A stretch of DNA of 10,457 nucleotides. It comes from Dehalococcoides mccartyi (lineage in GTDB: Bacteria > Chloroflexota > Dehalococcoidia > UBA2979). The stretch spans positions 1 to 10,457 of the forward strand of contig CAMDAY010000060.1 in NCBI GenBank assembly GCA_945888895.1. Direction: 5' to 3'. Below the pieces are notes generated by a model. That model had not been told where the DNA came from. It did no database searches and saw only the letters and a program-made list of their open reading frames with translations. Both the position numbers and the translations under genes were made by a program. This document shows positions 1-8,124 of the stretch, in pieces (position 1 is the stretch's first letter; every line of letters begins with the position of its first letter).

Positions 1-67
1 GCGGAGGGGGAGCAAGCTCGACGTGGCGAGTGACATCGAGGCGGCAGCGTGGGGCGGCCCACCCCTG

Positions 68-88
68 CCCCTCCCGGCGCGGGAGGGG
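68..88. repeat. Perfect GC-rich hairpin, CCCCTCCCG / CGGGAGGGG
   Basis: Nine complementary bases (68-76 and 80-88) flank a 3-nt GCG centre. The CCCTCCC...GGGAGGG composition resembles the core of the larger palindrome at 7988-8074, so this could be a degenerate relative of the same dispersed repeat. No T-tract follows on either strand, so a simple intrinsic terminator is unlikely. Confidence 0.5.
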
Positions 89-107
89 TTCGGCGGGAGA
101 GAAACCA

Positions 108-134
108 AGTGTGAGGGGCGCAGCTCCTCACACT
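108..134 (-). terminator. Candidate intrinsic terminator or attenuator hairpin
   Basis: AGTGTGAGG (108-116) and CCTCACACT (126-134) pair perfectly around a 9-nt loop, and two more inner pairs are possible. On the minus strand the stem is followed by TGGTTTCTCT, a moderately T-rich tract; nothing comparable follows on the plus strand. It could end transcription of the minus-strand phosphatase gene about 140 nt after its stop codon, or act as the terminator of a leader for a gene beyond the left edge. The T-tract is interrupted, so efficiency is uncertain. Confidence 0.45.
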
Positions 135-275
135 CCCGGCGGAACTCGATGTGGCCGCGTGACGTCGGTGCGAGTGATTCGCACGGCACCCCCAGAGTTC
201 CCGCGAGGGGGAGCCGCTCCCACGCAGTCTCCTCGTGCGTCGCTGGTCAGCCTCGACGTCGCGCGCTCTGGCGCG

Positions 276-1547
276 CTACACCCGGCGGGCTTGGCGGGCG
301 AAGTCGAGGTCGCGCGGAGGCTCGGCGTCCTCGGTGCTGATCACGATCAGGGGGACGAGCATCTCGGCGGCGCTCAGGCCGGAGTGGTGGGAGCGCTGGG
401 CAAGATAGCGCTCGCGCCCGGGGGCCCCGGTGTAGCGCAGCACCTCGCGGCCCAGCGCGACGCAGATGAAGTCGCCGATGCGCACGCGGGTCTCGTCCGA
501 TAGGCGCTCGGGGCCGAACAGGCCTTCCAACTCGGCGTCGGCGGCGCTGATCAACAGGAACCACTCGCCGAAGCGCGCCTTGAACGCGACCTTGAACGCG
601 TGGTGCATCCCCGGCTTCACGTGCCAGTAGAGCGTGCGCACGTCACCTGACGGCGGGCACAGGAGGTACTCCAGCAGCGGGTCGTCCGCCGTCACCTCGA
701 GGTGGCCCGCGCCCCCGACGTCGAGGTGACCGTGATCTGCGGTGACGATGATGCGCGCTACGACGTCCCGCTCGCGGAGTGAGGCGATCAACTTGCCAAT
801 CGCGACATCGAGGTCTTCGACGCTGCGCAGCACACGGTCGTCGCGCGTGCCGAACTCATGCGCGAGCGTGTCGGGGTAGGGCGTGTACCAATACGTGTAC
901 GTCGGGCCGCTCGCCTGCACGATGCGGTCGGCAATCGCGTACGCCGCCTCGGCGTGTCGGCCGTAGCCGATGCATGCGTTGCCGCCCGCCATGTAGCGCG
1001 TGAACGGCGTGTCCACGATGTTCGACGGCATGACGAGGGCGACCTGGCGCGTCATGCGCGCCATCAGTGGGTCGCGTGGGCACACCTCGCGGAACTCGAC
1101 GCCGAGGTCATCGAGCGAGACATCGTCGGTGGAGCGCTCGTTGCGGAACACGGTGACCGGCGCGTTGAGCGAGGGCAGGTGGGTCCACCAGCCGGTGATC
1201 GCGTGACTCGATGGGTACTCGCCCGTGGCGACGGTAGTGAGGGCGACGGGAGTCGTCGGTGGGAACGTGCCCTGGATGCTGCGGCGCGTATGCCGGCGCA
1301 GCCACGAGTCGCGCGGTAGCCGGTCGATGAAGTCGATGCCGAGGCCGTCCGCCAGCACGAAGATCAGGTGCTCCGAGCGTTTGAGGTGATCGGCGATCGC
1401 GCGGCTGGCGTTGCTCATCGGCACGCCCTCGACGCCGCAGGTCTTGGCGCAGGCGCGCACCACATCGATCAGCGATGTGCTGCCGGCGAATGGACGCACG
1501 AGCTCGCCCGAGTCGAAGCCGTCGATCAGCCGCTGGTGGTCGGACAT
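276..1547 (-). CDS. Alkaline-phosphatase-superfamily hydrolase (nucleotide pyrophosphatase/phosphodiesterase-like)
   Basis: The 423-aa product has the two-metal active-site pattern of the alkaline phosphatase superfamily, closest in style to type I phosphodiesterase/nucleotide pyrophosphatase (PF01663). Visible elements are VLADGLG (metal Asp67), FPPTTPVA (nucleophile Thr98 or Thr99), PDTLAH (Asp226, His230), TADHGH (Asp271, His272) and a late SHHSG (His387/388). These enzymes hydrolyse phosphate mono- or diesters; the substrate cannot be read from sequence. There is no signal peptide, so a cytoplasmic location is inferred. The ATG at 1547 is preferred because GAGGG lies just upstream (1551-1555), although the 3-nt gap is short. 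Upstream in-frame ATGs at 1571 and 1616 lack a Shine-Dalgarno. The gene follows the MFS gene on the same strand after 156 nt, so it may have its own promoter. Confidence 0.88.
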   Translation of the reverse strand: MSDHQRLIDGFDSGELVRPFAGSTSLIDVVRACAKTCGVEGVPMSNASRAIADHLKRSEHLIFVLADGLGIDFIDRLPRDSWLRRHTRRSIQGTFPPTTPVALTTVATGEYPSSHAITGWWTHLPSLNAPVTVFRNERSTDDVSLDDLGVEFREVCPRDPLMARMTRQVALVMPSNIVDTPFTRYMAGGNACIGYGRHAEAAYAIADRIVQASGPTYTYWYTPYPDTLAHEFGTRDDRVLRSVEDLDVAIGKLIASLRERDVVARIIVTADHGHLDVGGAGHLEVTADDPLLEYLLCPPSGDVRTLYWHVKPGMHHAFKVAFKARFGEWFLLISAADAELEGLFGPERLSDETRVRIGDFICVALGREVLRYTGAPGRERYLAQRSHHSGLSAAEMLVPLIVISTEDAEPPRDLDFARQARRV

Positions 1548-1703
1548 CGTCCCTCGTTCAACGGTGCCCATCGGGCGCTGTTCGAGGAAGTATGGGGTGC
1601 GCGGATGCGGTTGCATACGGTGCGGTATGCGTTCCGTGTATCAAACCCGTGATTCGTGCGCGCGCCGACGGGCACGGTATAAATGCGTGCGCCGCGTGCG
1701 TGG
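1548..1703. promoter_or_regulatory. Intergenic region upstream of the phosphatase gene, with operator-like dyad
   Basis: This 156-nt gap separates two minus-strand genes. It contains a perfect GCATAC-6-GTATGC dyad (1613-1618 and 1625-1630), about 66 nt upstream of the phosphatase ATG. On the minus strand a TTGATA (5 of 6 matches to a -35 box) lies just upstream of the dyad, but I see no good -10 box at proper spacing. A TTTATACC patch near 1675-1682 is an unusually A+T-rich island and another candidate -10. A regulator-controlled promoter is plausible but not demonstrated. Confidence 0.3.
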
Positions 1704-3009
1704 CTAGGGGTACCGGTACTCGCGCAGTCCGCGCATCGCCCACCAGACGACGAACGTGCATCCGAGCGCGAGCAGACCGCCGAGTTGCATCGTGCGCGCC
1801 TCGCCGAGTCCGCCGAACTCGATGGCACCGAGGCTGATCCCGCCGGCGAGGAACCCGACCCACATCGTGCCGAAGTTGTTCGCCGTCGTCGCGACCAGCG
1901 AGCCGAGGCTCAACGTGCGGCCCAGCATCTGGTCCGGCGTGGTGAGCTGCATCATCGCCTGGCGCGTCGTCATGCTCACCGCGTCGAACGCGCCCATGCC
2001 GAAGATCACGACCATGCCGAGCCAGAACGACGGCACGGAGCCGAACAGGAACACGAACACGCTGAACGCCAGCGTGACGTACACGACGAGCATCCCCTTG
2101 GCGCGGTAGCGCGCGAAGAACACCACCGCTGCCGCACCGACGACCGCACCGATCGAGTTGCTGGTGGTCAGCCACGTCACCTCGGCGACCCCGCCGCCGA
2201 AGAGACCGCTCGCCAGTGCGGGCAGCAAGTCGCGGTAGAACGTGAACACGGTCATGCCAATGTCGAGGATAAACAGACCCGGCAGGATGCCGTGTCCTCG
2301 GACGTACTGGAAGCCTTCCCAGACGCGGCGCGGGACGCTGCCCGACACGGTCACGCCCACGGGCTTGCCGTCCGCCTTGATCATCGTCGGCATGAGCGCG
2401 CTGGGGATCGCGGTCAGCGCGGTGAGCACGAACACGGCGTTGAGACCCCACTGCGCGTAGACCGCAAGGAACGTAAGCGGTGCGACGATCGAGCCGATCT
2501 GCTGCGTGAAGGTGTTCGCGGTGACGGCGTGCAGCAGGTGCGTCCTCGGCACCACGACCGCAGTGAGCGCGGCGCGCGCCGGCTGGCCGAGGACGACCGA
2601 TCCGCTGAGGACCGCGGTGATCATGTAAATGTGCCACGGCACCAGCGCGCCTGACATCGCGAGGACGGCGAGGACGGCGAGTGCGGCGGCGGTGATCCCC
2701 TGCGTGACCGCCATCAGGCGCTTGCGATCCATCTCATCGGCCAGCGTCCCGCCCCAGAGCAGTCCCGGGATCTGCACCGCGAGGCGCACGATACCGAGCT
2801 TGCCGAGGTCGGTGGCGTCGCGCGTCACCTCGAACAGCGCGATCGAGGTGATCAGGACGACCAACTGGTTGGTGAACATGGCCGCGACGGAGCCGAACCA
2901 GAACAGGCGGTAGTCGGGGAACGCGAACGGCGCCCAGGCGGCGACGCGGTGCGCCTGTGAGTCGGCCTCCACGCCCTCGTCCGAGGACGCTGAGTCCTCG
3001 GAGGGTGCG

Positions 3010-3029
<20 letters not shown>
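1704..3029 (-). CDS. MFS transporter, EntS/MFS_3-like exporter
   Basis: This is a 441-aa major facilitator of the MFS_3 (EntS-like) type, an inner-membrane proton-coupled exporter of small molecules; the substrate is unknown. After a hydrophilic Ser/Asp/Glu-rich stretch of about 30 residues, the first helix begins near FPDYRLFWFGS. The cytoplasmic motif A is readable as GGTLADEMDRKRLM (93-106). About twelve hydrophobic segments follow, ending with VVWWAMRGLREYRYP. I chose the GTG at 3029 because GGAG (3037-3040) sits 7 nt upstream. The frame stays open to 3137, but that extension overlaps the preceding gene further and has no typical MFS features. The start overlaps the last 20 nt of the DUF255 gene, so the two are very likely translationally coupled. 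Confidence 0.9.
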
Positions 3030-5067
<2,038 letters not shown>

Positions 5068-5120
5068 GGGCGGTCCGTTCGAGGTGTTCGGGGGCTCTTC
5101 GAGGAGTCAGAACGAGCGTC

Positions 5121-5126
5121 TACGTT
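5121..5126 (+). promoter_or_regulatory. Candidate -10 element for a leaderless GNAT transcript
   Basis: TACGTT fits the TANNNT form of a -10 box and lies 11 nt before the GNAT ATG at 5138. No Shine-Dalgarno precedes that ATG (the sequence is CCATCGGCCC). Together these fit a transcript that starts at or next to the start codon. The -35 position (5098-5103, TTCGAG) is a poor match. The 70-nt divergent spacer must also carry the promoter of the DUF255 gene, for which I see no clear boxes. Confidence 0.3.
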
Positions 5127-5137
5127 ACCATCGGCCC

Positions 5138-5647
5138 ATGAGTGAGACGCCAGTCCAGACGACCGTCCGAGCCGCCACGCCGGCCGATGCCTCGACGATC
5201 GTCGCCTTCGTGCGCGGCCTCGCGGAGTTCGAGCACGAGCCGCTGGCGCAGGTCCACTTGACCGAGGCGGACGTCCTGCGCGACGGCTTCGGAGAGCGCC
5301 CCTCGTTCGAATGCCTGATCGCAGAGCAACTGTCCGAGGCTGGCGTGCGTCCCGTCGGCTTCGCGCTGTTCTTCCCGAACTACTCCACGTGGGAGGGTCG
5401 CGCCGGCCTGTACGTCGAGGACATCTTCGTCGTGGAGGACGCCCGCCGCAGCGGCGCCGGCCGCGCGCTCCTCGAGGCTCTCGCGCGCATCGCGCAGGAG
5501 CGAGGCGCCCCCCGCATCGACCTCGCCGTCCTCGACTGGAACCCCGCGCGCGCCTTCTACGAACGCCTCGGCTTCGCCCACGGCGAGACGTGGCTGCCGT
5601 ACCGCCTCGACGCGGAAGGGATCGCTCGGCTGGCGGGGAACGGTTAG
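5138..5647 (+). CDS. GNAT family N-acetyltransferase, spermidine/diamine acetyltransferase-like
   Basis: The 169-aa product is a single GNAT domain that transfers the acetyl group of acetyl-CoA to an amine. Its sequence follows the spermidine/spermine N1-acetyltransferase (SSAT) layout: TVRAATPADASTIVAFVRGLAEFE at the start (here shown in family-typical order from residue 9), FALFFPNYSTWEGR (76-88), LYVEDIFV (91-98), the acetyl-CoA pyrophosphate loop RRSGAGRALL (103-112), and LDWNPARAFYERLGF (132-146) with Tyr141 at the position of the catalytic tyrosine. A polyamine or thialysine-like amine is the likely substrate class by homology, but specificity is not readable. The ATG at 5138 is chosen because the family begins there; the open frame reaches 4937 but the upstream part is antisense to the DUF255 gene. 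The next gene starts 7 nt after its stop. Confidence 0.88.
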   Translation: MSETPVQTTVRAATPADASTIVAFVRGLAEFEHEPLAQVHLTEADVLRDGFGERPSFECLIAEQLSEAGVRPVGFALFFPNYSTWEGRAGLYVEDIFVVEDARRSGAGRALLEALARIAQERGAPRIDLAVLDWNPARAFYERLGFAHGETWLPYRLDAEGIARLAGNG

Positions 5648-5654
5648 AGGCGCG

Positions 5655-6299
5655 GTGAGCATCGTCTACGCGGCCTGGCTTCTCGTGGTGTCTCTAACCC
5701 CCATCATCGTCGTGGGAGGCTTCTTTGCGGTGGGCTCTCTTGTTCATTTGCACTGGTTGGCGTTCGGTCCGCGCCGTTCGATGCCTCCGATACCTGAGCC
5801 GGAATCCTATCCCCGGCGAGGTGCCGGCATGGCATTTCAAGTGGGCCTCGCGACGTTGGCGGCACAGGACTCTGCTAGCAGTCTGTTGGACAACAAGATC
5901 TCCCAAATCAGTACCGCAGCCGGCGTTCTGATGGCATTGCTGACGGCCGTTTGGGGTGCCGGGGCATCAACAAATGTTCAGTTCGGAGAATGGGAACGTG
6001 GACTCGGCGTCGCTGCGCTCGCAGTGTTCGTGCTGGCGTTGCTGGACGGTGTCCTCGGAATGCGTCTCGATACGTTCGAGACCGCGCCCGATCTCGGTGA
6101 AGTCCGGCAAGTGTTCGGTGGTCCCTCAAGAACGACCGATGTGGAATGGGTGATCGTGTTCACCATCGAACGCACGATCGCGAGCAACACCTGGCTATCC
6201 GAACGAAAGCAAGCGGCCTATCAGGCCGTCTGGTTCCTTGTGCTAGCAGGAATCGTTCTCGTGATGCTCGCGGCGCTTGCTCGAATGCTCGGCCTATGA
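5655..6299 (+). CDS. Four-helix membrane protein of unknown family
   Basis: I do not recognise this 214-aa protein. It has four hydrophobic segments, at about 6-35, 85-104, 116-136 and 190-212. A charged amphipathic stretch precedes the second (LAAQDSASSLLDNKISQIS), and a soluble loop of about 50 residues lies between the third and fourth and ends in a WLSERKQAAYQ helix. A helix leading straight into a membrane segment is also seen in SLATT and Pycsar-type transmembrane effectors, but no nucleotide cyclase or other partner is adjacent, so that comparison is only architectural. The GTG start at 5655 follows AGAGG with a 4-nt gap. An ATG at 5829 has a better-spaced GAGG and would give a 156-aa, three-helix form. 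Two sampled 60-nt blocks have 32 and 34 G/C, against 47 in a block of the preceding GNAT gene, which suggests recent acquisition. Confidence 0.75.
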   Translation: MSIVYAAWLLVVSLTPIIVVGGFFAVGSLVHLHWLAFGPRRSMPPIPEPESYPRRGAGMAFQVGLATLAAQDSASSLLDNKISQISTAAGVLMALLTAVWGAGASTNVQFGEWERGLGVAALAVFVLALLDGVLGMRLDTFETAPDLGEVRQVFGGPSRTTDVEWVIVFTIERTIASNTWLSERKQAAYQAVWFLVLAGIVLVMLAALARMLGL

Positions 6300-6300
6300 A

Positions 6301-6339
6301 CCGCTAAAGGCCCTTCTTGACCCGGGTCGGAGTTAGCGG
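6301..6339. terminator. Inverted repeat between convergent genes, possible bidirectional terminator
   Basis: CCGCTAA (6301-6307) and TTAGCGG (6333-6339) are perfectly complementary, and the enclosed loop contains the palindrome GACCCGGGTC (6320-6329). It starts 2 nt after the stop of the membrane-protein gene, in the 96-nt gap before the end of the convergent small gene. Position fits a shared transcription end. No T-tract follows on either strand, so it is not a canonical intrinsic terminator. Confidence 0.35.
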
Positions 6340-6395
6340 GGAAGGGGGGCGCGGCGGCGGAGGTGCGGGGCGAGATGGCTGTGAAGGCGAAGTGG

Positions 6396-6602
6396 TCACG
6401 AAGTGGGCCCCTTCGATGCATCGTCGCCCTTCGCCCCCACTGGCGCCCAGCGCCGGATCTCCGGCGCAGCCGCAGGTGTCGAGGTGCGCGAGGTGCGCGA
6501 GGGGCGGGTGAGGGCGGAGCGGACGCGGTCGCGGACGGCGCGGCTGAAGGGGAGCGCGGCGGCCATCAGCGGGGCCCAGATGTGGACGGGGCAGCCGGAC
6601 AT
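6396..6602 (-). CDS. Small protein of unknown function (68 aa)
   Basis: I believe this is a real gene because GAGGAGG (6608-6614) sits 5 nt before its ATG, the strongest Shine-Dalgarno in the window. The product starts MSGCPVHIWAPLMAAALPFS, which gives a short hydrophobic or amphipathic helix with one cysteine and one histidine (Cys4, His7). It continues with a basic segment (RAVRDRVRSALTR) and a Ser/Thr/Ala/Pro-rich, probably disordered tail. It is too short and low in complexity to assign a function; membrane association through the N-terminal helix is possible. It lies 77 nt downstream of the second MFS gene on the same strand and may share its transcript. A 6-bp AGTGGG/CCCACT inverted repeat (6402-6407/6436-6441) falls in its 3' end. 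Confidence 0.55.
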   Translation of the reverse strand: MSGCPVHIWAPLMAAALPFSRAVRDRVRSALTRPSRTSRTSTPAAAPEIRRWAPVGAKGDDASKGPTS

Positions 6603-6607
6603 CGCGT

Positions 6608-6614
6608 CCTCCTC
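6608..6614 (-). promoter_or_regulatory. Strong ribosome binding site of the small gene
   Basis: The minus strand reads GAGGAGG, then ACGCG, then ATG. The seven bases are complementary to the anti-Shine-Dalgarno region of 16S rRNA and the spacing is 5 nt. This is the main argument that the 68-codon frame is translated. Confidence 0.6.
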
Positions 6615-6679
6615 GACGGCTCGTGGGGCGTCGAGGCCAGCCTAGCAGAGGCGCCGCATCGAGGCACCTCGGAGGGGGG

Positions 6680-7849
6680 CTACGCGGAGACGGCGGCGGC
6701 GCGCTCCTCGGGCGTGCGCTCCTCGGGCGGCGGGTGGGCGCGGAACTGCCAGAGCAGCAGCAGGTCGTAGACGATCTTGATCGCGCCGCTCACGATCAGC
6801 GGGCCACCCGAGGCGCCGAAGGTCAGCATGTATCCGGCGACCAGCGGTGCGAACGCGGAGGCGAGGCTGCGCGGGACGTTGGTCACGCTGGCGGCGGCGG
6901 CGCGTTTCTCGGGCGGGACGACGGCCATCGTGTAGGACTGGCGCGCGGGGACGTCCATCGAGGAGAGCAGCATGCGGGCGAGCAGGAACCCTACCGCCAG
7001 GGGTACGGTGGGCATGAGCGCCGCGAGGATCAGGAACACGTTCGATGGGAGGTGGGTGTAGACCATCGTGTTGATCAGCCCGATGCGGCTCGCGAGCCAC
7101 GGCGAGGCGAGCTGCGACAGCGCGGCCAGCAGCCCCGACACGAAGAAGATCGCGCCTGCGGTCGCCACCGACATATCGAAGCGCTCGAACAGCCAGAGCG
7201 TGATCAGCGTCTGCACGACGAATCCGCCCCCGAACGAATCGAGGCTGAACAGCGCCGCGAGTCGCAGCACGATCCCGCGCGATTCCCTCAGCGGGGCGGC
7301 TGGCCGAGGCGGCTCGCTCCCGGTTGCGGCGTCGCCGTCGGGCTGCATCCCGGCGTACACGACGACGAGGAGCGCTGCGATCACGGCGTAGATCAGGAAC
7401 GACGCGCGCTGCACCTCGACGAGCGGCCAGCCGGCGGCGTGCGCAACGGCGACCGGGATGCCGACGCCCAGCGAGCCGAGCGCCGCCGCGAACAGCCCGC
7501 CGAGGTTGTAGCGCGCGAAGAGTGAGGTGCGGTCGGTGGCGGCCGTGCCCTCGCTCAGCAGGGACTGCTCGGTGGGGAGGAACACGCTGACGTCGCCGGC
7601 GGTCGGGTTCATCGTGCCGACCACGGCGACCACGAGGAGCATCCAGAAGTTCGTCGCGAGCGCGAACCCGAGCCCCGTCGCGAGCATCAGCGCCGCGGAG
7701 GCGAACAGGAGCCGCCGGCGACCGATGCGGTGGCCGGCGAGCCCGACGAGGAGCGTGAGCAACGCCGATCCTAGGAGCGTGCCGGTGACGATCGCGCTGA
7801 TCTCGAAGGGGGTGTAGCCCCGGCCGTGCAGGTAGCTGGCGAGCATCAC
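6680..7849 (-). CDS. MFS transporter (MFS_1 type); true N-terminus lies further upstream
   Basis: From the GTG at 7849 the product is 389 aa with about eleven hydrophobic segments, motif A as AGHRIGRRRLL (38-48) and a second-half motif-A-like ASRIGLI. It is an inner-membrane secondary transporter, probably a drug or metabolite exporter; the substrate is unknown. The frame clearly continues upstream: codons 7850-7897 encode TARALRSFGDGFVS, the usual first-helix start of this MFS group, and without it the protein lacks half of helix 1. The frame is open to a TGA at 7991-7993 but has no ATG, GTG or TTG. The best candidate is an ATC at 7963 with GGGAGG 5 nt upstream, giving 427 aa. It is unrelated in sequence style to the MFS gene at 1704-3029. 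Confidence 0.88.
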   Translation of the reverse strand: MMLASYLHGRGYTPFEISAIVTGTLLGSALLTLLVGLAGHRIGRRRLLFASAALMLATGLGFALATNFWMLLVVAVVGTMNPTAGDVSVFLPTEQSLLSEGTAATDRTSLFARYNLGGLFAAALGSLGVGIPVAVAHAAGWPLVEVQRASFLIYAVIAALLVVVYAGMQPDGDAATGSEPPRPAAPLRESRGIVLRLAALFSLDSFGGGFVVQTLITLWLFERFDMSVATAGAIFFVSGLLAALSQLASPWLASRIGLINTMVYTHLPSNVFLILAALMPTVPLAVGFLLARMLLSSMDVPARQSYTMAVVPPEKRAAAASVTNVPRSLASAFAPLVAGYMLTFGASGGPLIVSGAIKIVYDLLLLWQFRAHPPPEERTPEERAAAVSA

Positions 7850-7960
7850 CGAGACAAACCCGTCGCCGAAGCTTCGCAGCGCGCGGGCGGTGACCAGGCG
7901 CCGCGCGTCCGCTGTGGCGCTCGCGGGCAGCAGACGGAAGCGGGAGGGGGCGATGATTGC

Positions 7961-7974
7961 GATACGGGCCTCCC
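7961..7974 (-). promoter_or_regulatory. Candidate Shine-Dalgarno and near-cognate ATC start of the second MFS gene
   Basis: The minus strand reads GGGAGG (7969-7974), then CCCGT, then ATC (7963-7961), in frame with the MFS gene. The 38 added codons end in the conserved first-helix motif. Near-cognate starts (AUU, AUC) are known for a few bacterial genes such as infC, where they limit expression. In-frame CTG codons (for example 7931-7933, 7928-7930) are alternatives without a comparable Shine-Dalgarno. Confidence 0.35.
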
Positions 7975-7987
7975 GTGGATCCGGAAA

Positions 7988-8074
7988 CCCTCACCCTGCC
8001 CTCTCCCATAGATGGGCGAGGGTTCTGACGTTCTGGCCCCCTCGCCCATTTATGGGAGAGGGTTGGGGTGAGGG
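7988..8074. repeat. 87-bp imperfect palindrome of the dispersed CCCTCACCC/CCCTCTCCC type
   Basis: The left arm (7988-8022, 35 nt) matches the reverse complement of the right arm (8039-8074, 36 nt) at 32 positions. The differences are TG against CAA and a single G/A. A 16-nt spacer (8023-8038) separates them. Each arm also contains its own near-palindrome (CCCTCTCCCAT.ATGGGCGAGGG form), so the element can form one long hairpin or two short ones. Elements with this core recur in many GC-rich bacterial genomes as dispersed, REP-like palindromes. It sits between the divergent second MFS gene and metF, and its left end contains the TGA that bounds the MFS frame. Confidence 0.75.
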
Positions 8075-8124
8075 TCTCTGCTTCTCCGCTTTACGCCGCG
8101 ACGATATCAGGCAACGATCAGCGC

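Larger units (their letters stand above)
1..275. other. Gene-free region with nested inverted repeats
   Basis: No convincing gene lies here; the open frames crossing it have no family features. The region follows the phosphatase gene and leads off the left edge. Read on the minus strand it holds, in order: a GCGCGC hairpin with a 4-nt loop (261-266/271-276), which overlaps the phosphatase stop; a 5-bp ACGCA/TGCGT stem (222-226/236-240); a GGGAG/CTCCC hairpin (209-213/217-221); and a 7-bp stem (141-147/195-201) enclosing a GTGCGA/TCGCAC hairpin (168-173/179-184). A long hairpin at 108-134 and another at 68-88 follow. The order of folded domain, then hairpin, then a T-containing tract resembles a leader for a minus-strand gene beyond the left edge. 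I could not match it to a known riboswitch or T-box. Confidence 0.45.

Noticed and set aside
169..200. tRNA-like T-arm (CGAATC within a GC stem, minus strand)
   Set aside because: No matching acceptor, D or anticodon arms can be placed around it and GTTCRA is absent.
108..260. Cobalamin riboswitch or T-box on the minus strand
   Set aside because: There are partial resemblances (GGGAA, GGTG, CGAATC, GCCAC for a cobalamin element; TGTGGCCGCG on the other strand for a T-box), but neither the B12 box in its proper context nor a TGGNACCGCG antiterminator sequence is present.
5655..6299. Pycsar or SLATT-type anti-phage effector
   Set aside because: The topology is similar, but I see no diagnostic motif and no adjacent cyclase, sensor or other defence gene, so the name is not justified.
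6642..8009. Minus-strand open frame of 455 codons covering the second MFS gene in another frame
   Set aside because: The translation is Arg/Ala/Pro-rich shadow sequence. The alternative frame has membrane helices and MFS motifs. I considered a frameshift linking its ATG at 8009 to the MFS frame, but nothing supports one.
8068..8124. Upstream GTG start for metF
   Set aside because: The 19 extra codons lie partly in the palindromic repeat and are not part of the family; the ATG at 8125 gives the normal N-terminus and length.
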